Shown: positions 20,667 through 28,585 of the stretch, in pieces
How positions within the stretch are numbered: the stretch's first letter is position 1
Layout: every line of letters starts with the position of its first letter
Assembly (NCBI GenBank): GCA_017525805.1
Contig: JAFXSH010000070.1
Coordinates: 1-53,318 of the forward strand
Direction: 5' to 3'
Length of the DNA stretch: 53,318 nt
DNA from: Clostridia bacterium
GTDB taxonomy: Bacteria > Bacillota_A > Clostridia > Christensenellales > Aristaeellaceae
The notes under the pieces: model-generated
Database searches by the model: none
Told to the model about the DNA's origin: nothing
Seen by the model: only the letters and a program-made list of their open reading frames with translations
Program-made: the position numbers and the translations under genes

Positions 20667-22328
20667 ATGAAGATCACCATGCTGGGAAAAGACCAAAACT
20701 TTGCTTCTCCCATGACCGTGCGTGAGATCATCGCGGCCATGGCGCCGGAGTATACCGGCACAGCCCTGGGCTGCTTCTGTGGCGGACGGGCGCTGGAACT
20801 GACGGAACAGGTGGACAGCGACTGCGAACTGCACCCCATCACCTTCCAGAACGAAGAAGGCCGGCGCATATACGAGCGCTCTCTGCGCTTTGTGCTGCTG
20901 CTGGCCCTGCATCGTGCGCTGCCGGAATCGGATGTGCGCATCGAGCATTCCATCGGCTACGGGGTATATATGCGCCTGCTGGACCGGGATGCCGATCAGC
21001 AGATCGTGGATAAGCTCCAAGCGGAAATGGAAAAGATCGTAAAGGAGGACCTGCCCTTTAAAAGGGAGGTATGGAGCCGGGATAAGGCCATTTCCTATTT
21101 CCAGAAAACGGGGCGCCTGGATAAAACGCGCCTGCTGGCTTATCGGCCTTATGATTATTTTCCCATCTATCAGTGCGGGGGTATCGCGGAATACTTTTAT
21201 GGGGCCATGCTTCCTTCCACAGGCTGGGTTCCCGCTTTCCGTCTGCGGCTGCAAGGCTCGGGCATGGTGCTGCAAATGCCCTCCCCCGCCGATCCTAACA
21301 TTGCCGCGCCTTACGTTTCCCGGCCCAAAATACTGAGCACCTTTGCCCAATCCAATCGCTGGTGCGATATTCTGAACGTCATGAACGCCGCCGACCTGAA
21401 CGATATGATCATCTGCGGTGAGCTGCCCCAGTTCATCCGCGTGAACGAAGCGCTGCATGACCAGTCCATCGGCGAGATCGCCCAGGGCATTTATCAGAGA
21501 AAAGCCAAGGCGGTGTTTGTGGCCGGCCCCTCGTCCAGCGGAAAAACCACCTTTTCCAACCGTCTGTGCATCCATTTAAGGGTGCTGGGCTTAAAACCCG
21601 TTTTGGTTTCCCTGGATGATTTTTATCTGGACCGGGACGCGCTGCCCCTGGAAGCCGACGGACAGCCCGATTTGGAAGCGCTTTCCGCCCTGGACGTGGA
21701 CATGCTGCGGCAATGCGTGGCGGGACTGCTGCGGGGAGATCGGGTCATGATGCCCCGGTTCGACTTCACCGTCAGCAAACGGTTTAAAAAGCTGTATCCC
21801 CTGCAATTGTTCGATGACCAAATTCTGGTGATGGAGGGTATTCACGGTCTGAACCCCTCCCTGCACGAAGGCTTTGATCCGAAACTGATCTGCAAGGTGT
21901 ACATCAGCGAATTGACCTGCCTGAACCTGGATCATCACAACCGCATCCGCACCACCGATGCAAGGCTCCTGCGCAGAATCGTGCGGGATCATCAATTCCG
22001 TTCCACCCCGCCGGAGGATACCCTGAACATGTGGAACAGCGTGCGGAGGGGGGAAGAAAAGTGGATTTTCCCCTATCAGGAACAGGCGGATTTCGTGTTC
22101 AACTCCGCCCTGCATTACGAACTGCCCGTGCTCAAGCGTTACGCATACGAGCTGCTCAAAGCCATCCCGCCGGAAAATCCGGTGCATTTAAGCTCCCGGC
22201 GTCTGCTGAAAATCCTCCATTATATCCTTCCCGCGCCCGACGAAGCCATGCCGGATATTCCGCCGCTGTCCCTTTTGCGGGAATTCATCGGCGGCTGCAC
22301 GCTGTACGATACGCCGCATTCAACATAA
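20667..22328 (+). CDS. Uridine kinase-like nucleoside kinase with N-terminal ThrRS-like region
   Basis: A 553-residue protein of a common Clostridia family. The first 60 or so residues resemble a TGS domain (KITMLGKDQNFASPMTVREI). Residues about 60-220 resemble the threonyl-tRNA synthetase second domain (HRALPESDVRIEHSIGYGVY region). Residues about 275-480 form a uridine/phosphoribulokinase domain with the P-loop GPSSSGKT (286-293), LVSLDDFYLDRD and VMEGIHGLNP. It probably phosphorylates a nucleoside; the substrate is unproven. An AAAGGAGG box precedes the start. It is co-transcribed with the upstream exonuclease gene. Confidence 0.9.
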   Translation: MKITMLGKDQNFASPMTVREIIAAMAPEYTGTALGCFCGGRALELTEQVDSDCELHPITFQNEEGRRIYERSLRFVLLLALHRALPESDVRIEHSIGYGVYMRLLDRDADQQIVDKLQAEMEKIVKEDLPFKREVWSRDKAISYFQKTGRLDKTRLLAYRPYDYFPIYQCGGIAEYFYGAMLPSTGWVPAFRLRLQGSGMVLQMPSPADPNIAAPYVSRPKILSTFAQSNRWCDILNVMNAADLNDMIICGELPQFIRVNEALHDQSIGEIAQGIYQRKAKAVFVAGPSSSGKTTFSNRLCIHLRVLGLKPVLVSLDDFYLDRDALPLEADGQPDLEALSALDVDMLRQCVAGLLRGDRVMMPRFDFTVSKRFKKLYPLQLFDDQILVMEGIHGLNPSLHEGFDPKLICKVYISELTCLNLDHHNRIRTTDARLLRRIVRDHQFRSTPPEDTLNMWNSVRRGEEKWIFPYQEQADFVFNSALHYELPVLKRYAYELLKAIPPENPVHLSSRRLLKILHYILPAPDEAMPDIPPLSLLREFIGGCTLYDTPHST

Positions 22329-22346
22329 ATTTGCCAATGATAATTC

Positions 22347-22383
22347 ATCGCCTCCTTGCGCACAATAGCCGCGAGGAGGCGAT
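22347..22383 (+). promoter_or_regulatory. Hairpin that buries the ribosome binding site of the YhcN-like gene
   Basis: ATCGCCTCCT (22347-22356) is the exact complement of AGGAGGCGAT (22374-22383), a perfect 10-bp stem with a 17-nt loop. The right arm contains the only Shine-Dalgarno box (GAGGAGG) of the gene starting at 22388. When folded, this mRNA would block initiation. There is no U-tract, so it does not look like a terminator. Confidence 0.65.
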
Positions 22384-22387
22384 TGCT

Positions 22388-22942
22388 ATGAAAAGAACTT
22401 GGATGCTTCTATTGCTTGCCCTGCTTTCGGCGGTGCTGCTCACCGGCTGCGCCAGCAACGCGGACACGCTGGCGTCCCCCACGCCCGGCGCGACCAATAT
22501 GCTGGAAAACCTGATGCCCGGCACGGGGATGAGCACGGAAAGCCCCATGACCGATAACGCGACAACGCAGCCGGACGGTACCGCGGCCCCGGCCGCCAGC
22601 ATTGAGGATACCCGAAAGGCCACGCTGGCTATGGAGGAAGCGTTGGAAAAGCTCAGCGAGGTGGACGACGCCTACGTGATCACCGTTGGTGATACCGCCT
22701 TGGTGGGGCTGGAATTTGAAAACCAATACCAGGGAGGAACGGACGACAGGCTGAAAAAAATGGTGCTGGCCCGTTTGCAGACGGTGGATAAGAATATTGT
22801 CAAGGTCGCCGTTACCAGCGACGAACCTTTGGTGACCGGCATAGAGGCGCTGACTGAAGCCCTGAAAGGCGCTTCATCCCTGGAAGATGTGAACAAACGG
22901 GCGGAAGAAATGCTCAAGCAGCTTACCGTATACGGCGGATGA
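22388..22942 (+). CDS. YhcN/YlaJ-like sporulation lipoprotein
   Basis: A 184-residue lipoprotein. The signal MKRTWMLLLLALLSAVLLTGC ends in the lipobox LTGC. A Thr/Pro/Ala-rich spacer follows, then a YhcN/YlaJ-type domain (about 100-184): EALEKLSEVDDAYVITVGDTALVGLEF and a DDRLKKMVLARLQTVDKNI helix. In Bacillus such lipoproteins sit in the spore inner membrane and affect germination or outgrowth, so this is a hint that the organism sporulates. The ATG at 22388 is chosen for its GAGGAGG box and signal peptide; the frame is open far upstream. Its box lies in a hairpin. The next gene overlaps by four bases. Confidence 0.82.
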   Translation: MKRTWMLLLLALLSAVLLTGCASNADTLASPTPGATNMLENLMPGTGMSTESPMTDNATTQPDGTAAPAASIEDTRKATLAMEEALEKLSEVDDAYVITVGDTALVGLEFENQYQGGTDDRLKKMVLARLQTVDKNIVKVAVTSDEPLVTGIEALTEALKGASSLEDVNKRAEEMLKQLTVYGG

Positions 22943-23379
22943 TCTGTTCCGCCGCCCGCCTGCGCGCGCGGCTGCTGGCAGCCGCCCCCTTCATGGTGCT
23001 CGGCGGCCTGCGCTGGCACGCGGGCGGCGCGGCGGCCGCGCTGCTGCTGTGGCTGGCAATCAGCGCTCTGTTTCCGTGCCGGGAAAAATATTCCTATCCC
23101 AGAAAGCGCAAAACACGGCTTGATAAGCTGTTCTTTTGCTTCGCGCTGACCGCGTTTCTCACAGGCGGAGCCGTTTGGGTGATCCGCCGCTTTTCAGCGC
23201 CCTGGGATGCTTCCCTGATATTCGATCTGCTGCTGTATACAGGCGTGGTTGGTTTTGTCCTGCCCATGGGGAAAAGGGCGCTCAGCCTGCCCCTGCCCCG
23301 TAAGGTTGCCTGGGGACTGGGGGCGCTGCTGTGCGCCCTTTTCATGATTCTGATTATTTCTCAAACGCCACAGATTTGA
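22939..23379 (+). CDS. Uncharacterised small membrane protein
   Basis: A 146-residue protein with about four hydrophobic spans: 18-45 (AGGAAAALLLWLAISALF), 66-83, 92-108 and 125-142. A basic loop, KYSYPRKRKTRLDK, lies between spans. I do not recognise the family. Its ATG overlaps the stop of the YhcN-like gene (ATGA), which implies coupling to the spore-type lipoprotein. Its last 26 bases overlap the 3' end of the convergent GH43 gene at 23354. Confidence 0.65.
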   Translation: MICSAARLRARLLAAAPFMVLGGLRWHAGGAAAALLLWLAISALFPCREKYSYPRKRKTRLDKLFFCFALTAFLTGGAVWVIRRFSAPWDASLIFDLLLYTGVVGFVLPMGKRALSLPLPRKVAWGLGALLCALFMILIISQTPQI

Positions 23380-24754
23380 GCGAGGGCGTACCAGTGCCCC
23401 GATAGGTGAGATACAGCGCCTGCTTCCCATCCGGGAAATCAAAACGGGCGGTATACTTCTCCCATACGTTGGAGCCGATGACGGGAATTTGGGCCAGCAC
23501 CGGCCCGTCCCACGCGTTTTTCACTTCAAATTCCCCGTGACAGTAGCAGCGGGTGGCGATGGAAATGCCTTTCACCCCTTCGCAGGCAAAGTATTTGAAG
23601 CCAATGGTGGTGCCATCCTGAATGTTGGCGATGAATCCCGGATTCTTGTCATCGTCCCGTCCGTCCTGGGTGATCCGGGGCAGGCCGGGATCGCCCGCGT
23701 ACAGCACCGGTTTTTCGGTGAAAAGGTGGCAGGCGAGATATGCGGGATATTCCCCTTCCCCCTTCAAGGGGCCGCCGTTGAGACCGCAGGAGGTGATTTC
23801 CACCTGCTGGATGCGGCCCGCTTCATCAAAGAAGATGGGCTCCGCGCAGCCCTGACGGCTGAACCAGGTGCCGTTGGTCTGGCGATGATAGAAAATGTAC
23901 CATTGGCCGCTGATTTCCACAATGCTGCCATGATTGTTGCCGCCAAAGGCCACAGGCTTTTCCGCGAGCTTGTAGGTATCGATATGCAGATCGTTGTTGC
24001 TCACGATCACGCCGCCGTAGGTGAAGGGGCCCCGTGGATCCTTGGCGGTGGCGTAGCACAATTCGTGCATCACGGTGGAGGAATAAACGAAATAATAGAT
24101 GTCATTCCGCTTGCGGATGGAGGATGCCTCGAAGAAAGCGTGGCCTTCAAAGCCCGTGCCCTCCGCGTACTCGCAGCCGGGAGCCACGAACACAGGTTCT
24201 TCCTCGATGGTGAGCATATCGGGCCCCAGCACGGTGCACATGGCCCCGTGGCGGCTCTTGTCTCCCCTGCCGCAGAAGCCGGTATACAGGTAGGTTTTGT
24301 CCCCTTCGGTCAGCACGCCGGGATCAAACTGCGGCTCATCCCCCGGCCTGTCGCCCAAGCGCACGCCGTTTTTGTCGTGTACATAGCCCAAGAACTGATA
24401 CCGGCCAGCGGGCGAATCGCACACCGCCACGGACACGAAACCCACTTTATCATACACATAATACAGGTAATACCGCCCGTCGGGGCCTTGGGTCACATCC
24501 GGTGCGTACAGACACATTTTCCTCTCGGCGTTGGCGGGATCGCCGTCGCGGGGGAAAATCACGCCCTCGCACCGCCAGTCGGAAAGATCGTTCACCGGAG
24601 CGGACCACCCCATGTAATCGCCCATGCAGAACACATAGCCGTTGAAAAAATCGTGGGAGCCGTACACATACACCCGGTCGCCGAACACATAGGGTTCCCC
24701 ATCGGGGATGTATTCCCAGGAGGGCAGGTAGGGATTGAACGCCTGCTTTTTCAT
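23354..24754 (-). CDS. GH43-family glycoside hydrolase with C-terminal carbohydrate-binding domain
   Basis: A 466-residue cytosolic-looking enzyme (no signal peptide). The first 300 residues follow the five-bladed propeller pattern of GH43: NPYLPSWEYIPDGEPYVFGDRVYVYGSHD, then KMCLYAPDVTQGPDGRYYLY, FEASSIRKRNDIYYFVYSS and GGNNHGSIVEISGQWYIFYHR. These include the expected general base Asp, the middle Asp and the acid Glu. The last 130 residues resemble a CBM6-type jelly roll (GISIATRCYCHGEFEVKN). GH43 enzymes are mostly beta-xylosidases or alpha-arabinofuranosidases. The exact specificity cannot be read here. It overlaps the upstream esterase gene by four bases (ATGA). Confidence 0.9.
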   Translation of the reverse strand: MKKQAFNPYLPSWEYIPDGEPYVFGDRVYVYGSHDFFNGYVFCMGDYMGWSAPVNDLSDWRCEGVIFPRDGDPANAERKMCLYAPDVTQGPDGRYYLYYVYDKVGFVSVAVCDSPAGRYQFLGYVHDKNGVRLGDRPGDEPQFDPGVLTEGDKTYLYTGFCGRGDKSRHGAMCTVLGPDMLTIEEEPVFVAPGCEYAEGTGFEGHAFFEASSIRKRNDIYYFVYSSTVMHELCYATAKDPRGPFTYGGVIVSNNDLHIDTYKLAEKPVAFGGNNHGSIVEISGQWYIFYHRQTNGTWFSRQGCAEPIFFDEAGRIQQVEITSCGLNGGPLKGEGEYPAYLACHLFTEKPVLYAGDPGLPRITQDGRDDDKNPGFIANIQDGTTIGFKYFACEGVKGISIATRCYCHGEFEVKNAWDGPVLAQIPVIGSNVWEKYTARFDFPDGKQALYLTYRGTGTPSLKSVAFEK

Positions 24755-26283
24755 TCGCTCACCTTCTTCAAATATTCTTCCAGCAGGAAGTGCTTCAAAG
24801 CTGTTTCAGGGCATTTCACCGGCGCGGCGGCATCGGCAAACCGCATGCGCACGGGTTCTTTGGGATCAAATTGCGGCCAGTAAGGCAGCGTTTCCTGCTG
24901 GCTGTCCTCCCCGTTGGGATCGCCGGTTTTGATGAAATTGCACCAGTAATCGCACATCTGCCGGGCCAGATCGTAATGCTTTCCCTTGAAGGGACGCCAG
25001 CATTTGGCCAGCGTTTCAAAGAAGAACCACAGGTCCACGGAGTGGAAGGTGCCGGGATGATCCCAGCCGGGGATCTCCGCGTCAAATTCGTAATAGTAGA
25101 GGGGCAGATCTTTTGGGGTCCGCTGCTGATACAGGGCGGCGGCTCGCACGGCGAACTCGATGGAATTGACCGCGCCTTCTTTTTTGATGCTTTCTTCTGT
25201 GGCGGGATGAGAGAAGAAGCTAAGGAAGTTTTCCGCGTTCTCTCCGTAGTTATCCTTCGCCAGTGTGGCAAGCTCTTCCTCATTTTTTGCCGGAGGGAAT
25301 CCGAAAAACTCGCTGCTGGTATGTCCTAAGAGCACGGGCACGGGCAGCCGGTTTTCATCCAGGAACCACTGCTGGCTGTTGCGCAGGGAGAATACGCCGT
25401 CAACCGCTTCGCCAAAGGTTTTGCCCCAGCCGTGAATGCCGTCCCATTCCAGGGCTTTGTTCCGCAGGGTCACGCCGTCGATGGCTCGGGCTTCCTTCAG
25501 GTTTTTCACGCCCAAGAAATCGAAGAAAGCTTTGCCCGCGTCCTCCGCCGTGCGCATATCGCTGCACAGGCCGAAGTGAAAAGGATAAGGCGGGGCGAAC
25601 GCGCCGCTTTGAATAATGGCCCGCTGGAACAGCCCCTTGTTGGCCGGGCTGGTCAATTGAGCGGATACGCTCATGCCGCCGGCGCTCTGGCCGCCGATGG
25701 TGATATTCTCCGGGTCACCGCCGAAAGCGGCGATATTTCTTTTTACCCATCGGGTGGCCGCCTGCTGATCCAGGAAGCCGAAATTGCCGGAAGCGTCGGG
25801 CGATTCCGCTGTGATTTCGGGATGGCACAGGAAGCCGAACACATTTACCCGGTAATTCACCGTGACCACCACGATGCCGCGCCGGGCGATGCGTTCCCCG
25901 TCAAATTCCATTTCAGCGCTATAACCAACCTGGAGGCCGCCACCGAAATACCACACGAACACCGGCATATTTTTCCTGCCGTCGGCGGGAGCCCAGATAT
26001 TCAGGGTCAGGCAGTCTTCGCCCATGGGGATTTCCTTATCTACGTGCCATTCCCGATCGTACAGGTTTTTGGGGTCCGCGCTGATGGGCGCTTGCAGGGG
26101 AATGGGCGAAAAGGCGTAGGCTTCCAGTTCTCCTTCCCAGGCGGCGCAAGGCTGTGGGGCGCGCCAGCGATTTTCCCCAACGGGCGGGGCGGCATAAGGG
26201 ATGCCTTTATAGCTGGTAATTCGGGGATCGGCAGCGGGCAGGCCCTTCACCCAGCCGCTTTCTGTTTTCACCTTGCGAATCAT
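24751..26283 (-). CDS. Type B carboxylesterase
   Basis: A 510-residue alpha/beta hydrolase of the carboxylesterase type B family. It has SYKGIPYAAPPVGENRWRAP near the N-terminus and the oxyanion loop WYFGGGLQVGYSAEMEFDGE. The nucleophile elbow is ITIGGQSAGGMS with Ser200. A Glu lies in LLGHTSSEFFGF and the His in GTFHSVDLWFFFE. There is no signal peptide. With the GH43 gene it forms a two-gene operon, divergent from a secreted xylanase. A role in removing acyl or feruloyl groups from imported xylo-oligosaccharides is a reasonable inference. The ATG is preceded by AAGGAGGG. Confidence 0.92.
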   Translation of the reverse strand: MIRKVKTESGWVKGLPAADPRITSYKGIPYAAPPVGENRWRAPQPCAAWEGELEAYAFSPIPLQAPISADPKNLYDREWHVDKEIPMGEDCLTLNIWAPADGRKNMPVFVWYFGGGLQVGYSAEMEFDGERIARRGIVVVTVNYRVNVFGFLCHPEITAESPDASGNFGFLDQQAATRWVKRNIAAFGGDPENITIGGQSAGGMSVSAQLTSPANKGLFQRAIIQSGAFAPPYPFHFGLCSDMRTAEDAGKAFFDFLGVKNLKEARAIDGVTLRNKALEWDGIHGWGKTFGEAVDGVFSLRNSQQWFLDENRLPVPVLLGHTSSEFFGFPPAKNEEELATLAKDNYGENAENFLSFFSHPATEESIKKEGAVNSIEFAVRAAALYQQRTPKDLPLYYYEFDAEIPGWDHPGTFHSVDLWFFFETLAKCWRPFKGKHYDLARQMCDYWCNFIKTGDPNGEDSQQETLPYWPQFDPKEPVRMRFADAAAPVKCPETALKHFLLEEYLKKVSE

Positions 26284-26434
26284 GCTTTTTCCCTCCTTAA
26301 AATTTGCTCTGTTTGCTTATCTGCATTTTCGCATATTTTATAAAAAAAATCAACGCGGCCCCTGTGTGTTTCTTGTCCACCTATGCTCAAATGATGCGAA
26401 AAGCAAAAAATATCACATGAAGCGCATCAAATGA

Positions 26435-26450
26435 AAAGGATTAATCCTTT
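26435..26450. promoter_or_regulatory. Perfect 16-bp palindrome, candidate operator of the xylan genes
   Basis: AAAGGATTAATCCTTT is a perfect palindrome in the 215-bp divergent gap between the esterase and the xylanase genes, 48 bases before the xylanase start. The AT-rich gap also has the short repeats CAAATGATGCG and GCGCATCAAATG around 26390-26433. A dimeric regulator could bind here. None is encoded next to it. Confidence 0.45.
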
Positions 26451-26498
26451 CAGCCAAGAAATAAACATGCGAACTTATGAAACAGGAGGAATTCACCG

Positions 26499-27698
26499 AT
26501 GAAGAAAATCGCTGCCGTTATATCCGTGCTGGCGCTGCTGTGCGCCTGCGTGCCCGTTCTGGCGGAGGAAAACTACGAACCCCTGTATACGCTGGCCGCT
26601 CCTTACGGCTTTAAAATGGGCGCGCCCCTGTCCTACGATCAGACGATGAATCTGAAATACCTGAACCTGGTCAAGTCTCATTTCAATTCCATCACCGCTA
26701 CCAACGAAATGAAAGCTTATTCCCTGCTGAACCTGCAGGCCACCAAAGCCCGCACCGACGGCATGCCCGGCATGAATTACACGGCGGCGGACAAGATGGT
26801 GAAGTGGGCCCAGGATAACGGCATCGGCGTCCGCGGCCACGTACTGGTGTGGGACGCTTACATGACCGACTGGTTCTTCCGGGAGGATTACGACAGCCAA
26901 AAGCCCTACGCCGATCAGGAAACCATCAAAGCCCGCACGGAATCCTATATCACCCAGGTCATAACGCATTTTGAAGAAAAGTTTCCCGGCGTGGTCTACT
27001 GCTGGGATGTGGTGAACGAAGCTGTGGGCGACAATGAAAACGAATATACGGCAGGCGACGCGCGCCATCTGCGCACTGTGCGCGGCGACAATCCCAATCT
27101 GTTTAAAGAGCTCATGGGCGATGATTACGTAGCTCTTTCGTTTCTGTACGCCAAGAACACGGTGAAAGCCTTAGGAGCGGACATCAAGCTGTACTATAAC
27201 GACTATAACGCTTATTTTGAGGAAAAGGCCCAGGCTATCCGCGCCCTGATCGACAGCGTAAATACCTTCGCCCAGTCTGATAACGGCGAATTCCGTCAGC
27301 TTTGCGACGGCGTGGGCATGCAGGGCTATATCGGCGGATACGGCGTGCAGGAAGGGTGTCTGGTGGACAGCCACGTGAACATGATCCGGGACGAGATCCT
27401 CAACTACGCTGCCATGGGCCTGGAAGTGCAGATCACCGAAATGGCCGTGCGAAATTTTGATTTGGAACAAGCGGACAAGCACGCGGAATTCTATGGAAAG
27501 CTGTTCCAGATGTTCATGAGCTTGAACGGTGAAAACGGAAATCCCCTGAAAGCCGTTTCCATCTGGGGCTTAACCGACACCACCGCGCCCAAGGGCAATT
27601 ATGTGTACAACTTGAACAGCCCCTACGGCGGCCTGTTCACGGTGAAGTTGAATCCGAAGGACGCTTTTGTGAAGGTTTACGAAACGCTCAAACGATAA
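26499..27698 (+). CDS. Secreted GH10 endo-1,4-beta-xylanase
   Basis: A 399-residue exported enzyme. The signal peptide MKKIAAVISVLALLCACVPV is probably cut near VLA-EE. It is followed by a GH10 TIM barrel: FNSITATNEMKAYSLL, GIGVRGHVLVWDAY, the acid/base Glu174 in CWDVVNEAVGDN and the nucleophile Glu314 in LEVQITEMAV. KAVSIWGLTDTTAP closes the barrel. It cuts the xylan backbone outside the cell, and the products would feed the GH43 enzyme and esterase encoded divergently. The AGGAGG box is 8 bases from the ATG. It has no binding module or anchor. An unusual point is Asp in VWDAY where many GH10 enzymes have His (VWHSQ). Confidence 0.95.
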   Translation: MKKIAAVISVLALLCACVPVLAEENYEPLYTLAAPYGFKMGAPLSYDQTMNLKYLNLVKSHFNSITATNEMKAYSLLNLQATKARTDGMPGMNYTAADKMVKWAQDNGIGVRGHVLVWDAYMTDWFFREDYDSQKPYADQETIKARTESYITQVITHFEEKFPGVVYCWDVVNEAVGDNENEYTAGDARHLRTVRGDNPNLFKELMGDDYVALSFLYAKNTVKALGADIKLYYNDYNAYFEEKAQAIRALIDSVNTFAQSDNGEFRQLCDGVGMQGYIGGYGVQEGCLVDSHVNMIRDEILNYAAMGLEVQITEMAVRNFDLEQADKHAEFYGKLFQMFMSLNGENGNPLKAVSIWGLTDTTAPKGNYVYNLNSPYGGLFTVKLNPKDAFVKVYETLKR

Positions 27699-27776
27699 AA
27701 GTTGATCCATGCGCATATTCTTTCCATCCTTCATGCATACTATGGAGCATACAGGCAAATATGGAGGGATTATGCA

Positions 27777-28535
27777 ATGGAACAGACTGCGCATATGAGC
27801 CGGAACGGCTGGACCCAGGAAGAAACCGATCTGCTGTGGAAAGAAATTCACTCCGCTTTGGACGCGGGCACGCCCCTGCGCGGCGTGTTTGACCGCACAG
27901 GCCAAGCCCTGGGCCGCAAGCCCAACAGCGTAAGGAATTACTATTACATGCAAATGAGGGAAAAGGGCGGCGAGGATATGAAACGCGCCGCCCCTTTCGA
28001 TACCTTTTCCGAGGAGGAAGTTCACGATCTGCTTCGCAAAGTGCTGCTGGGCCGTGGAAATGGCCGGTCCGTCCGTGCCTGCGTGATGGAAATGTCCGGC
28101 GGCGACCGAAGCCGCATGCTGCGCTACCAAAATAAGTATCGCGCCATTCTGCGCAAAAAGCCGGATCTGATCGACCAGGTATGCAGAGAACTGAAACAGG
28201 AAGGGCTGCCTTGCCCGGACGTGACCGTGACGGTATCTCCCTTACCCATGGAGAATCAGCCCGCGCAAGCCGATCCGGACGTGCAGGCCATCCTGCGGGC
28301 CCTGTCATCCCTTGCTCGGCGGGTCAATGATCCCACGCCGGAAAATGACCGGCTGCGCGTGCAGCGAGATTTGCTTTTGATCCAGGTGAAGGATTTGCAG
28401 CTCGCCGTCAAAGACCTGCTGCGTGACTGCAAAGAATTCTTGGGCGGCGAATTAGAGGAAAAACAGCGTCAGCTTCCAGCTTTTTGCGACGCGCTGTCCA
28501 GTCATGTGACAAAATTGGAAACCGTTTCCGGGTAA
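27777..28535 (+). CDS. Myb/SANT-like protein with C-terminal coiled coil (RsfA-like arrangement)
   Basis: A 252-residue protein. An N-terminal tri-helical region, GWTQEETDLLWKEIHSALDA followed by DRTGQALGRKPNSVRNYYY, resembles the Myb/SANT-type DNA-binding domain of the Bacillus prespore regulator RsfA. A second helical repeat (FDTFSEEEVHDLLRKVLLGR, 72-125) looks similar but weaker. The C-terminal third (about 185-250) is strongly helical and likely a coiled coil. The start at 27777 is chosen for its GGAGGG box; the frame begins farther upstream without one. The gene ends in a strong terminator. Relation to RsfA is by pattern only, and a DNA-binding role is inferred. Confidence 0.65.
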   Translation: MEQTAHMSRNGWTQEETDLLWKEIHSALDAGTPLRGVFDRTGQALGRKPNSVRNYYYMQMREKGGEDMKRAAPFDTFSEEEVHDLLRKVLLGRGNGRSVRACVMEMSGGDRSRMLRYQNKYRAILRKKPDLIDQVCRELKQEGLPCPDVTVTVSPLPMENQPAQADPDVQAILRALSSLARRVNDPTPENDRLRVQRDLLLIQVKDLQLAVKDLLRDCKEFLGGELEEKQRQLPAFCDALSSHVTKLETVSG

Positions 28536-28585
28536 AAAATGACCGGAAGAAGCAGTTCATCAACGCGCTTCCTCCGGTCATTTTT
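28535..28585. terminator. Bidirectional terminator between the SANT-like and ftsH-like genes
   Basis: ATGACCGGAAGAAGC (28539-28553) pairs with GCTTCCTCCGGTCAT (28567-28581) with one mismatch, flanked by AAAAA and TTTTT. The stem therefore works for both convergent genes. The right edge overlaps the stop codon of the ftsH-like gene. Confidence 0.88.

Noticed and set aside
19518..21575. Very long open frame on the minus strand
   Set aside because: It is antisense to three well-supported genes, has no ribosome binding site and no recognisable domain. It results from GC-rich codon use.
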